Source: Faecalibacterium sp. An122 (GTDB lineage: Bacteria; Bacillota; Clostridia; Oscillospirales; Ruminococcaceae). From it: a stretch of 64,000 bases of DNA. A model generated the notes under the pieces. That model searched no databases. It was given only the letters and a program-made list of their open reading frames with translations, and was not told where the DNA came from. Location: NCBI RefSeq assembly GCF_002160895.1, contig NZ_NFLL01000008.1, forward strand, positions 39,733-103,732. The letters run 5' to 3'. Positions 54,807 through 62,151 of the stretch are shown one piece after another (the first letter of the stretch is position 1; each line of letters starts with the position of its first letter). A program made the position numbers and the translations under genes.

Positions 54807-54884
54807 GATGCTGTACCAGGCCGCGTTCCGGGTGCGACACCCCGGACCGCCGGCAGATTACCGAGAAGCGAGGTGTCTTTGAAA

Positions 54885-55376
54885 ATGGATGCAGAAAAGT
54901 GGAAGGATACCATTCTGGCCAAGAGCCGTGAATATGTGGAGCTGGGTGTCAGCGTCGCCAACGACCTGACCGAAAAAGGCAAGACCCAGGCCAAGATCCT
55001 GTCCAACCAGGCCAAAATCAGCAAGGCTCAGCGTCAGCTGGGCGCCCTGGTGTACAGCCTGGCCAAGGGCAACGAAGAAAACCAGCCGCTGGTGGACCGC
55101 TACATCGACATGATTGATTCGATCGAGCAGGAGAACCGTCAGCTGAAAGCCAAGCTGACCCCCGCTGAGGCCAGCGAGGTGGAGCACGCAGCCGCCGACG
55201 TGGAGGCCGACCTGGCCGACGTCATGGCCGACCCCGTCCAGGAGGAGCCCGCCCCCGAGGAGCCCGCTGCCGAGGCGGCGCCCGCGGATGCCTCCGCCAA
55301 GAAGTACTGCCCCCAGTGCGGTGCAGAAGTGGCGCCCGACGCCCTGTTCTGCACCAAGTGCGGCGCACAGCTGTAA
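54885..55376 (+). CDS. Coiled-coil protein with C-terminal zinc ribbon
   Basis: A 163-residue protein. Residues 1-95 are helical and charged (KIQAKILSNQ-like heptads, IEQENRQLKAKL), then a Glu/Pro/Ala/Asp-rich linker (about 100-138) and a zinc ribbon YCPQCGAEVAPDALFCTKCGAQL-type ending with two CxxC pairs. Such proteins are common in Clostridia with no known function. ATG 54885 follows GAGGTG. Own promoter and terminator make it a single-gene unit. Confidence 0.75.
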   Translation: MDAEKWKDTILAKSREYVELGVSVANDLTEKGKTQAKILSNQAKISKAQRQLGALVYSLAKGNEENQPLVDRYIDMIDSIEQENRQLKAKLTPAEASEVEHAAADVEADLADVMADPVQEEPAPEEPAAEAAPADASAKKYCPQCGAEVAPDALFCTKCGAQL

Positions 55377-55393
55377 AAACCAGTCCTACAGAG

Positions 55394-55419
55394 GCGCTCC
55401 CCGCCGGGGAGCGCTTTTT
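55394..55419 (+). terminator. Terminator of the zinc-ribbon gene
   Basis: GCGCTCCCC (55394-55402), GCC, GGGGAGCGC (55406-55414), then TTTTTG. Confidence 0.9.
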
Positions 55420-55455
55420 GCATGTGGAAAAATTAGGATAAATGGGCCGAAACGC

Positions 55456-55484
55456 TTGAAAATTGGCGCAGTATAGGGTAGAAT
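55456..55484 (+). promoter_or_regulatory. Promoter of mazG
   Basis: TTGAAA (55456-55461), 17 bases, TAGAAT (55479-55484). Confidence 0.7.
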
Positions 55485-55531
55485 AAACTAGGATTTGTGC
55501 CGGTATTTCCGGCAGAAAGGGAGAGCGCTGC

Positions 55532-56263
55532 ATGATCGACTGGCCTGAAAAGGAGCACTATACCGCGGAGGACCTGGTCCAGATCATCCGCATCCTGCGG
55601 GACCCGCAGGAGGGCTGCCCCTGGGACAAGGTCCAGACCCATCAGTCGATCCGCAAAAACTTCCTCGAAGAGACCTGCGAGGCCCTGGAGGCCATCGACG
55701 CAGACGACCCGCAGATGCTGCGGGAAGAGCTGGGCGATGTGCTGATGCAGGTGGCGTTCCATGCGGTGCTGGAGGAAGAACAGGGCCGCAGCACCTTCTC
55801 GGATATCTGCCGGGAGGTGTGCGAAAAGCTGGTCTTTCGCCATCCGCACCTTTTCGCGTCGTCGGCGGCGCAGAATGCCGGTATAAACGGCTGGGATGCG
55901 CTCAAAAATAAGGAAAAGGGCCGCCAAACCCTTGCCGATGAGCTGGACACCGTTCCCGCCACCCTGCCGGCCCTCATGCGGGCCCAGAAACTCCAGAAGC
56001 GGGCGGCCGGCCACGGCATCGGTCCCGCCGGCGAGGAACAGGCCCTGGATACCCTCCGGCAGGCCGCAGACCGCTGGTGCGCGGCTGCACAGGGGGATGT
56101 CCCATCCGATCAGGCGGCCCGGGCGGCCGGGGAACTGCTGTTCGCGGCAGTGGATTCCATCCGGCTGGCGGGGCTCGACGCGGAAGAAGCTCTCACATTT
56201 GCATCCAAGGCATTCTGCCGGACGCTGGAAGGCGGGCAGGGCGCTGATCGAACCGAACATTGA
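55532..56263 (+). CDS. mazG: Nucleoside triphosphate pyrophosphohydrolase MazG
   Basis: A 243-residue house-cleaning enzyme that hydrolyses (d)NTPs, including damaged ones, to monophosphates. It begins with LRDPQEGCPWDKVQTHQSI and has the metal-binding LEETCEALEAID and REELGDVLMQVAFHA helices, RHPHLF and GWDALK. The second MazG-like half (after about 145) is shortened compared with the 260-residue enzymes. It lies just before hup, as in many Firmicutes. Confidence 0.93.
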   Translation: MIDWPEKEHYTAEDLVQIIRILRDPQEGCPWDKVQTHQSIRKNFLEETCEALEAIDADDPQMLREELGDVLMQVAFHAVLEEEQGRSTFSDICREVCEKLVFRHPHLFASSAAQNAGINGWDALKNKEKGRQTLADELDTVPATLPALMRAQKLQKRAAGHGIGPAGEEQALDTLRQAADRWCAAAQGDVPSDQAARAAGELLFAAVDSIRLAGLDAEEALTFASKAFCRTLEGGQGADRTEH

Positions 56264-56284
56264 ATTGATTTTGGAGGTACAACT

Positions 56285-56554
56285 ATGACCAAGGCTGATC
56301 TGACTGCACAGGTTGCAGCAAACACCGATATGACCAAGAAGGACGCCGACAAGGCTGTGAACGCTGTGTTTGAGGCCCTGAGCCGCGCTCTGGCCAGCGG
56401 CGAGAAGGTCACCATCTCGGGCTTTGGCACCTTTGAGGTGCGCGAGCGCGCCGAGCGCCAGGGCATCAATCCCCGCACCCAGGAGCCCATCACCATCGCT
56501 GCATCCCGCAGCATCGTCTTCAAGCAGGGCAAGGCTCTGAAGGACTCCCTGTAA
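56285..56554 (+). CDS. hup: HU-family DNA-binding protein
   Basis: An 89-residue histone-like protein that bends and compacts DNA as a dimer. MTKADLTAQVAANTDMTKKDAD, then GEKVTISGFGTFEVRERAERQGINPRT with the beta-arm tip NPRT, and the end FKQGKALKDSL. Codons are strongly biased, consistent with high expression. GGAGG precedes the ATG. Its own terminator follows. Confidence 0.96.
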   Translation: MTKADLTAQVAANTDMTKKDADKAVNAVFEALSRALASGEKVTISGFGTFEVRERAERQGINPRTQEPITIAASRSIVFKQGKALKDSL

Positions 56555-56595
56555 GAAAAGACGGGCCGGGACCTCTGCGTTCCTGCGATGAACCC

Positions 56596-56640
56596 GCTGC
56601 CGGAAGGGTCCGCCCCGTGCGGACAGCCGGCAGCTTTTTG
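56596..56640 (+). terminator. Terminator of hup
   Basis: GCTGCCGG (56596-56603) pairs with CCGGCAGC (56627-56634), with a nested GTCCGC/GCGGAC helix, then TTTTTG. It ends 28 bases before rqcP, which may be reached by read-through. Confidence 0.8.
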
Positions 56641-56667
56641 TATGTTTGGACAAAGGAGAAAATTACC

Positions 56668-56913
56668 ATGCGCCTGGATAAATATCTGAAGGTTTCCCGC
56701 CTCATCAAGCGGCGGACGGTGGCCAACGAGGTGGCCGACGCCGGCCGCATCCTCATCAACGGCAAGGTGGCCAAGGCCAGCGCCGCCGTCAACCCCGGGG
56801 ACGTCATCGAAATCACCTTTGGCAACCGGCCGGTGAAGGTGAGGGTCCTGTCGGACGCCGAGCCCCGCACCAAGGACGTGGCCCGGGAGATGTACGAGGT
56901 CATCGAGGAATAA
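56668..56913 (+). CDS. rqcP: S4-domain RNA-binding protein RqcP
   Basis: An 81-residue S4 protein (MRLDKYLKVSRLIKRRTVAN, then GRILINGKVAKASAAV). Members of this size (YabO/RqcP) bind stalled 50S ribosomes and support C-terminal Ala tailing in ribosome quality control. ATG 56668 follows AAGGAGA. The order hup-rqcP-yabP-yabQ-divIC is the standard Firmicute arrangement. Confidence 0.92.
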   Translation: MRLDKYLKVSRLIKRRTVANEVADAGRILINGKVAKASAAVNPGDVIEITFGNRPVKVRVLSDAEPRTKDVAREMYEVIEE

Positions 56914-56971
56914 CCCCGGACCCCTGCTGCATAGACTGCATCACAGGAAATGCGCGGCGGGGGGCGATGCA

Positions 56972-57256
56972 ATGGAAAAACAGACCGGCAAACCGGCCGA
57001 GACGGTGCCTCACAACCTGATCCTGGAGGAGCGTAGCCGCCTGACGGTCACCGGGGTGCGCCGGGTGGTCCGGTGCGACCCGGACAACGCGGTGATTGAG
57101 ACGGCGGACTGCGTCCTCAACCTGACGGGGGCTCAGCTGAGCGTCACCGCTCTGGACCTGGAGCGGGGCGAGGCCAAACTGTCGGGCCGGGTGGACGCGC
57201 TGGAATACACCGAGGCCAGGACCCCGGGCGGCCTGCTGCGCCGCCTGATTCGCTGA
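56972..57256 (+). CDS. yabP: Sporulation protein YabP
   Basis: A 94-residue protein of the YabP/YqfC family: PHNLILEERSRLTVTGV, then VLNLTGAQLSVTALDLERGEAKLSGRVDALEY, matching the beta-rich family pattern. In Bacillus it is needed for spore cortex formation under sigma-E. It overlaps yabQ by one base. Its presence suggests the organism forms spores or descends from a spore former. Confidence 0.9.
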   Translation: MEKQTGKPAETVPHNLILEERSRLTVTGVRRVVRCDPDNAVIETADCVLNLTGAQLSVTALDLERGEAKLSGRVDALEYTEARTPGGLLRRLIR

Positions 57257-57723
57257 TGGCGCCGGTTCTGGCCCCCTGGCAGGCGGGGCGGGAGATGCTC
57301 TGCTGCCTGTATCTGGGCACCCTGGTGGGGGCGCTGCGGGCGGTGGGACCCCGGAAGGGCCGGGGAGCGTTTCTGCCCGACATGGCCCTGGTGGGGATGC
57401 TGCTGCTCTTTCTCCAGAGCTACGCCGCCGGCTACAGCGACGCCGGGAACCTGCGTTGGTACATGGTGGCATCGGGATTTCTGGGGGCGCTGGCCGCCCA
57501 TGGGCTGCTGGCCCCGGTGACGGCGCAGGTCTGGCGTCTGGCCCTCTGGCCGGGACTGGCCATGGCCCGCCTGGTGGGCCGGCGGGCGCTGCAGCCGGCC
57601 TTTGCGGCCCTGCGGGCCCGGCGGGAGGCGCGCCGCGCCGCCAAAGCGGCAAAAACCGCGGCAGAAAAGCAAAAAAAGAGCTTGCCAAAAGAGGAGCATC
57701 TGTTGTATAATTCGAATGTATAA
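57256..57723 (+). CDS. yabQ: Spore cortex biosynthesis protein YabQ
   Basis: A 155-residue protein with about four hydrophobic segments (residues 12-110), then an Arg/Ala/Lys-rich cytoplasmic tail (RARREARRAAKAAKTAAEKQKK). Position directly after yabP and before divIC, size and membrane layout identify YabQ, needed for cortex synthesis in Bacillus. Sequence similarity to characterised YabQ is weak by eye. Confidence 0.82.
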   Translation: MAPVLAPWQAGREMLCCLYLGTLVGALRAVGPRKGRGAFLPDMALVGMLLLFLQSYAAGYSDAGNLRWYMVASGFLGALAAHGLLAPVTAQVWRLALWPGLAMARLVGRRALQPAFAALRARREARRAAKAAKTAAEKQKKSLPKEEHLLYNSNV

Positions 57724-57768
57724 CGATTCGGTTGTGGACAGAGAATCCATAGGATGGAGGCAGCCAGG

Positions 57769-58065
57769 ATGGCGCGGAACCGCAAAAAAACCAAAACCCT
57801 CTGGTGGGGCATCACCCGCCTGTTTTTCGTGCTGCTGCTCATCAGCATGCTGGCGGCGTATGTCTCGAACCAGGTGACCATCAGCTCCAAACAGGCGGAG
57901 CTGGACGCCCTGAACGAGCAGATCGCCCAGCAGAAGTCGGAAAACGAGGAGCTGGAGCGGATTCTGGACGGCAACCCCGACGAAATCGTCGAGTGGATTG
58001 CGCGGGACTCCTATGGTTATGCGGCTCCCAATGAGCGGATCATTGTGGACATCTCGGGCAACTGA
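57769..58065 (+). CDS. divIC: Septum formation initiator DivIC
   Basis: A 98-residue bitopic cell-division protein: basic start MARNRKKTKTLWW, one membrane segment (about 16-35), then an extracellular coiled coil (QVTISSKQAELDALNEQIAQ) and the conserved ILDGNPDEIVEWIARDSYGYAAPNE, typical of DivIC/FtsB. I chose ATG 57769, 7 bases after GGAGG; ATG 57754 lies before that site. Confidence 0.9.
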   Translation: MARNRKKTKTLWWGITRLFFVLLLISMLAAYVSNQVTISSKQAELDALNEQIAQQKSENEELERILDGNPDEIVEWIARDSYGYAAPNERIIVDISGN

Positions 58066-58139
58066 AGTCGTCTGTTTGCGGCGGGCTGCTTTTGCGGGCA
58101 GCCCGGGAACTCTCTGGGCTGAAGAAAGGGTATAGAGCT

Positions 58140-58652
58140 TTGATAGAGGTTGGTAATATTTTTGAAGGCCGGATCACCGGCATCAAACCCTTTGGCGCGT
58201 TTGTGGCGCTGCCTGAGGGGCGTGTGGGCATGGTCCACATCTCGGAGGTGTCCAACGCCTATGTGCAGGACATTGCGGCGGTGCTCCATGAGGGCGAGAC
58301 GGTCAAGGTGAAGGTCATCAGCATCTCGCCGGAGGGCAAGATCGCCCTGTCCATCAAGCAGCTGCTGCCCCCGCCGGAGCGTCCGGCACGGGACGGCGGC
58401 CGCGGCGGTGCGCGTTCCTCCGGCCCGAGGGATGGCCGCGGCGGCCCGCGGGGCGGCAAGCGTCCCCCCCGGGACGACGGGCCCCGGGTGTGGCAGCCCC
58501 GCCCGCCGGCCAAGAGCGACAACCTGTCCTTTGAGGACATGATGAGCCGATTCAAGAGCCAGAGCGAAGAAAAAATGGCAGATCTCGACCACGAGTCGGG
58601 CGGACGCCGGGGCGGCTATGCCTCCCGGGGACGCCGGGGCGGCGGCCGCTGA
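58140..58652 (+). CDS. S1 RNA-binding domain protein (YabR-like)
   Basis: A 170-residue protein from a TTG at 58140 (GAAAGGG 9 bases upstream). Residues 1-72 are one S1 domain (VGNIFEGRITGIKPFGAFVAL, GMVHISEVSNAYV, KVISISPEGKIALSIKQ). The rest is a low-complexity Arg/Gly/Pro-rich tail with RGG boxes and a short helix LSFEDMMSRFKSQSEEKM, likely for RNA contact. It follows divIC as YabR does in Bacillus. A GGGCTGC/GGCAGCCC-type hairpin lies just upstream (58083-58104). Confidence 0.87.
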   Translation: MIEVGNIFEGRITGIKPFGAFVALPEGRVGMVHISEVSNAYVQDIAAVLHEGETVKVKVISISPEGKIALSIKQLLPPPERPARDGGRGGARSSGPRDGRGGPRGGKRPPRDDGPRVWQPRPPAKSDNLSFEDMMSRFKSQSEEKMADLDHESGGRRGGYASRGRRGGGR

Positions 58653-58768
58653 TCTGTTCCACAGACCAGAACCATCCGGGCCTGCCCCCAGCGGGAACTG
58701 TGCAAGGCAACCTTTGCCGCGCACCCCTGCGGGGCGGGCCCGTTTTGCTGCAAAGAAAGGAAGTCTCC

Positions 58769-59974
58769 ATGTCTGCAAAGTTTGAACTGATTGCACCCTG
58801 CTTTTTCGGCTGCGAGTCCACCGCCAGCTTTGAGCTCAAGCGTCTGGGCGCCGAGGACCTGCGGGTCACCGACGGCCGTCTGACCTTCCGGGGCGGCGCG
58901 GACCTGATCGCCGCCGCCAACCTGAACCTGCGCACGGTGGAGCGGGTGATGCTCCTGCTGGCCAGCTACCGGGCCGATACCTTCGACGACCTGTTCGACG
59001 GGGTCTACGCCATTCCCTGGGAGGAGCTGCTGCCCGCCGACGCGGCTTTCCCGGTGAAGGGTTCCTCCCTGAACAGCAAGCTGTCCAGTGTGCCCGCCTG
59101 CCAGAGCATCATCAAAAAGGCCATCGTCAAGCGCCTGATGAAGGGCCACAAGACCACCGTCCTGCCCGAGACCGGCAGCGAGTACCGGGTACAGTTCCTG
59201 CTGCGGAAGGACCAGTGCGAGATCATGCTGGACACCAGCGGCGAGGGCCTGCACAAGCGGGGCTACCGCCGCAACGCCATGGAGGCCCCCCTGCGGGAGA
59301 CCCTGGCCGCCACCATTGCAGACCTGGGCCGGGTGCGCCGGGACAGCCGGGTGGAAGATCCCTTCTGCGGCAGCGGCACCCTCATCATTGAGGCGGCCCA
59401 GAAGGCCATGAATATTGCCCCCGGCCTCCAGCGCCGGTTCGCCGCCGAGCGCTACAGCTTTGTGCCGGCGTCGGTGTGGGCCGAGCAGCGCCGGAAGGCC
59501 CTGGAGGAAATCAAGCAGGACGCCGCCTTTGAGGGCTTCGGCTATGACCTGGACCCCGCCGCCGTGGAGCTGGCCCGGGCCAATGCCCGCCTGGCCGGCG
59601 TGGACAAGCGCTGCCACTTTGAGGTGGCGGACGTGGCGGCGTTTGCGCCCCAGTCCGAGGCCATCGTCCTGACCAACCCTCCCTATGGCGAGCGGATGAG
59701 CACCATCGAGGGGGCTGCCCGTCTGGCCCAGACCTTTGGCCGCCAGATGGAGGCCCATCCCTGCGCCGGCGTCTATGTCATCACCGCCGATATGGAGTTT
59801 GAGGCCCACTACGGCCACCGCGCCACCAAGCGCCGCAAGATGTACAACGGCATGATTCCCTGTCAGGTCTATATGTATTACAGCGCCCCCGGCGCCAAGG
59901 CCGCCCGCCCCATGGCCAAGGAAGGGTTTGACGGCCGGCGGGCTCATCCCCACAGCTCCAACGGCGGCCGCTGA
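58769..59974 (+). CDS. THUMP-domain class I SAM-dependent RNA methyltransferase (RlmL/YpsC-like)
   Basis: A 401-residue enzyme, probably a 23S rRNA N2-guanine methyltransferase. The N-terminal ferredoxin-like and THUMP region (to about 165) has FELIAPCFFGCESTASFELKRLG; the methyltransferase part has LHKRGYRRNAMEAPLRETLAA, VEDPFCGSGTLIIEAA (SAM motif), GYDLDPAAVELARANA and the catalytic TNPPYGERM. A short, low-complexity tail ends the protein. ATG 58769 follows AAGGAAG; upstream in-frame codons lack a site. Confidence 0.93.
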   Translation: MSAKFELIAPCFFGCESTASFELKRLGAEDLRVTDGRLTFRGGADLIAAANLNLRTVERVMLLLASYRADTFDDLFDGVYAIPWEELLPADAAFPVKGSSLNSKLSSVPACQSIIKKAIVKRLMKGHKTTVLPETGSEYRVQFLLRKDQCEIMLDTSGEGLHKRGYRRNAMEAPLRETLAATIADLGRVRRDSRVEDPFCGSGTLIIEAAQKAMNIAPGLQRRFAAERYSFVPASVWAEQRRKALEEIKQDAAFEGFGYDLDPAAVELARANARLAGVDKRCHFEVADVAAFAPQSEAIVLTNPPYGERMSTIEGAARLAQTFGRQMEAHPCAGVYVITADMEFEAHYGHRATKRRKMYNGMIPCQVYMYYSAPGAKAARPMAKEGFDGRRAHPHSSNGGR

Positions 59975-60150
59975 GCCGAAAAACCTGTTGAAACAAGGCA
60001 ATCCCGGGACAAATGACTGCTCAAAACAGGGAAAAATAAATCAAGAAATTGAGACAGCAAAAAAGAACGGATTTTGGTTAAAAACCATCGGGTGGAACGG
60101 CTGAAACCGGATCTTTTCCGGGACAAATGCAAAGAGTTTTGAAATAGGAA

Positions 60151-60179
60151 TTGCATCTGGACACAAAATCGATTATACT
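60151..60179 (+). promoter_or_regulatory. Promoter of the DUF5685-like operon
   Basis: TTGCAT (60151-60156), 17 bases, TATACT (60174-60179). It gives a leader of about 230 bases. The AT-rich stretch 59975-60150 holds no gene that I can see. Confidence 0.8.
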
Positions 60180-60185
60180 AATAGA

Positions 60186-60391
60186 AAGTTACGACCCGGG
60201 CTGCCCTGCAGGCGGCAAAAACCGGGCCCCAGGCGCCCTGGAGGGCGCCGCGGGCCGGGGCAGGGCAGGCAGAACCGGGACCCATTCTTGAATCCAGCGG
60301 TGCGCTGCGCAGGTGCGGCTTCCTCGCGGCCGAGGGGCGGGAACCGGCGGCGCACCCTGCGCGTGGATTGGTGATGAACCCGCGTTTGCGG
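60186..60391 (+). other. Long, highly structured leader RNA
   Basis: Three domains can be drawn. First, a rod: CCCGG/CCGGG (about 60196 and 60276), CTGCCCTGC/GCAGGGCAG, CCGG-CCC/GGG-CCGG, capped by GGCGCCC-TGGA-GGGCGCC. Second, a branch closed by AATCCA/TGGATT (60292 and 60363) and GGTGCGC/GCGCACC, with CCTCG-CGGC-CGAGG inside. Third, CCCGC-GTTT-GCGGG (60379-60391) just before the GGAGG site. No stem is followed by a T tract. I match it to no known RNA family. Confidence 0.55.
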
Positions 60392-60417
60392 GCACAGTAT
60401 AACGGAGGCAGTGGGCC

Positions 60418-61296
60418 ATGATGACAGGCAGACTCCACCCTTATCTGCCGGAGCTTACCATTCGGGATTATAATACCTATCTGCGCTATCGGCGCGGCGT
60501 GAAGTACCAGCTGTATCTCGAGTACGGCCTGTTTGCGTTCAGCCTGCTGCGGTGCAAGGGGGCCGGGGCGGCCCTGGCCCTGCTGTCCGACAGCCTGGCG
60601 GGCCGCCAGGCCACCTGTCAGGAAATCCGCCTCCCCGGCAGCCTGGAACGGGTGCCGGTGATGTGCCAGACCCGGGGCATCCGGCTGGCCGCCCAGATTG
60701 AGGTGCTGATGAGCTGGCACCGCCTCCAGGACCGCCGCCCTGCCGAACTGCCCCTCCGTCTGAAGGTGCAGCGGCTGATCCAGCGTATGGCCCTCTACCG
60801 GGCCTACCGCAAGGCTGTACAGGAGGAACCCGCCCTGGAACGGATTTTCTATCAGCAGCGGGCCCAGGCGGTGGCCCAGCATCAGCTGCGGGGCCAGAAC
60901 TATGCAGTGGCCTCGGAACCCATGAGCAACGTCTACGGGGCCCTGTTTTCGGTGCTGGCCCCCGACGACGCCGTCCAGCGCAAAAATATGCGGTACATTG
61001 GCAGCTGCATCGGCAAGGCCTTTTATCTGCTGGATAAGGCCGCCCGCCATCACCTGGACCAGAAAGAGGACCGGTACAATGTCTTTCTGGCCAACGGCCT
61101 CAGCGGCGAAGCCGCCAAGGAAAACGCCCGCCGCCAGGCCATTGCCGCCATCAACGATCTGTCCCGGGTGTACACCCTGATGGACGTGAAACTGAACCGT
61201 ACCCTCTTGGACAACATCATGGTCCTGGGCCTGCGGGATACCGTGGACCCCCTGGAGCACGGCTCCTGGGATCTGAATTGGGAGCTTCCTTCATGA
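60418..61296 (+). CDS. DUF5685-like protein
   Basis: A 292-residue, largely helical protein. The start (PYLPELTIRDYNTYLRYRRGVKYQLYLEYGLFAFSLL) and the IGSCIGKAFYLLDKAARHHLDQKEDRYN segment near residue 196 resemble DUF5685 proteins of Clostridia. The family's usual YCGLC motif is absent (YRRGV here), so a cysteine-based role is lost or differs. GGAGG precedes the ATG by 8 bases. It overlaps the next gene by 4 bases. Function unknown. Confidence 0.7.
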   Translation: MMTGRLHPYLPELTIRDYNTYLRYRRGVKYQLYLEYGLFAFSLLRCKGAGAALALLSDSLAGRQATCQEIRLPGSLERVPVMCQTRGIRLAAQIEVLMSWHRLQDRRPAELPLRLKVQRLIQRMALYRAYRKAVQEEPALERIFYQQRAQAVAQHQLRGQNYAVASEPMSNVYGALFSVLAPDDAVQRKNMRYIGSCIGKAFYLLDKAARHHLDQKEDRYNVFLANGLSGEAAKENARRQAIAAINDLSRVYTLMDVKLNRTLLDNIMVLGLRDTVDPLEHGSWDLNWELPS

Positions 61297-61850
61297 AACA
61301 ACGCAAAAATCCGAGCTGGTCGATTGCACTGTGCGGGATGGCTGTGGCCTTCTCGGTGGTGCTGATGCTCCTGGGGGCCATCATTCCCGTCGCCATGTTC
61401 ATTGCCCCCGCTGCCGGGGGCATTTTCATAGGGGTGGTGAACGAGGAATGCGGTTCGCGCTACGCCTGGACCACCTACGGGGCCGCCAGCCTGTTGGGGC
61501 TGTTCTTTGTCCCCGACAAGGAGACGGCCCTGTTCTTTGTGGCGCTGCTGGGGTATTACCCGCTGGTGAAATCCCGGCTGGACCGCCTGCGGCCCGCCGT
61601 GGTGCGGGTGGGGGCCAAACTGCTGCTCTGCAACGGTTCGGTCCTTGTGCTGTACGGGGTGCTGCTGGTGTTTTTCCCCGGGGGGCAGATGGCCGATGAA
61701 CTGCAGGCCGCGGCCCTGGTGATGGCGGCGGTGACCCTGCTGATCGGAAACGTGGCCTTTTTGCTGTTCGACCGGGCCCTGGCCAATCTGCTGCGGCTGT
61801 ACCGGCTGGTGTGGCAGCCCCGGCTTCATAAGATGCTGGGAAAACGATAA
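61293..61850 (+). CDS. Membrane protein of unknown function
   Basis: A 185-residue protein with about five membrane segments (near 12-30, 33-50, 62-90, 108-128 and 138-160), giving the compact look of an ECF S-component or DUF2232-like protein, though I see no ligand motif. FIAPAAGGIFIGVVNEECG, near residue 37, is its best conserved-looking part. It overlaps the DUF5685-like gene by ATGA, so the two probably work together. Confidence 0.7.
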   Translation: MKQRKNPSWSIALCGMAVAFSVVLMLLGAIIPVAMFIAPAAGGIFIGVVNEECGSRYAWTTYGAASLLGLFFVPDKETALFFVALLGYYPLVKSRLDRLRPAVVRVGAKLLLCNGSVLVLYGVLLVFFPGGQMADELQAAALVMAAVTLLIGNVAFLLFDRALANLLRLYRLVWQPRLHKMLGKR

Positions 61851-61892
61851 AATACAAACAGGATGGAAAGAAGGAATGTGTACTTTTAGTTG

Positions 61893-62068
61893 ACAAAAAG
61901 CGCCGGGCCACGCGGGTGACAGCCGTGAGGGTGACGAGGGGAAGGATCATCGAAAGATTCGGCGGATGTTCTTCCGGCTGATGGCTGTACCAGCCGAGAG
62001 AGAAGAGCAAAAAACGGCAGCAATACCGCAACAGATCTCTTCAAAGCAAGCCATACCGTGAATACAAT
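61893..62068 (+). promoter_or_regulatory. glmS ribozyme (glucosamine 6-phosphate-sensing)
   Basis: Self-cleaving riboswitch in the glmS leader. Conserved parts appear in order: A-GCGCC at 61899-61904 (cleavage expected before G61900), GACGAGG (61933-61939), ATCGA (61949-61953), TTCGGCGGATG (61958-61968) and CTTCCGGCTG (61971-61980), with GGAAG/CTTCC pairing between them. The 3' pairing GAGAGAAG/CTCTTC and CTTCAAAGCAAG follow to about 62050. In the family, glucosamine 6-phosphate acts as cofactor for cleavage, after which the message is degraded. The 3' border is approximate. Confidence 0.9.
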
Positions 62069-62151
62069 CGTAGGGGCGGCCTCTGGCCCCCCTGGGAGGC
62101 TGAGCAGGTCCTGAAAACAGGGGGCCTGCCGGCCATGGAGGTGTTTTGCTT

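Noticed and set aside
60186..60391. SRP RNA, 6S RNA or tmRNA in the structured leader
   Set aside because: No GGAA-loop SRP domain, no 6S open bubble flanked by the known pairs, and no tRNA-like end; it leads directly into a coding gene with its own ribosome binding site.
62040..62068. TTCAAA-17-TACAAT as the main glmS promoter
   Set aside because: It overlaps the conserved 3' part of the glmS ribozyme, so the main start must be upstream of 61899. Kept only as a possible secondary promoter in the findings.
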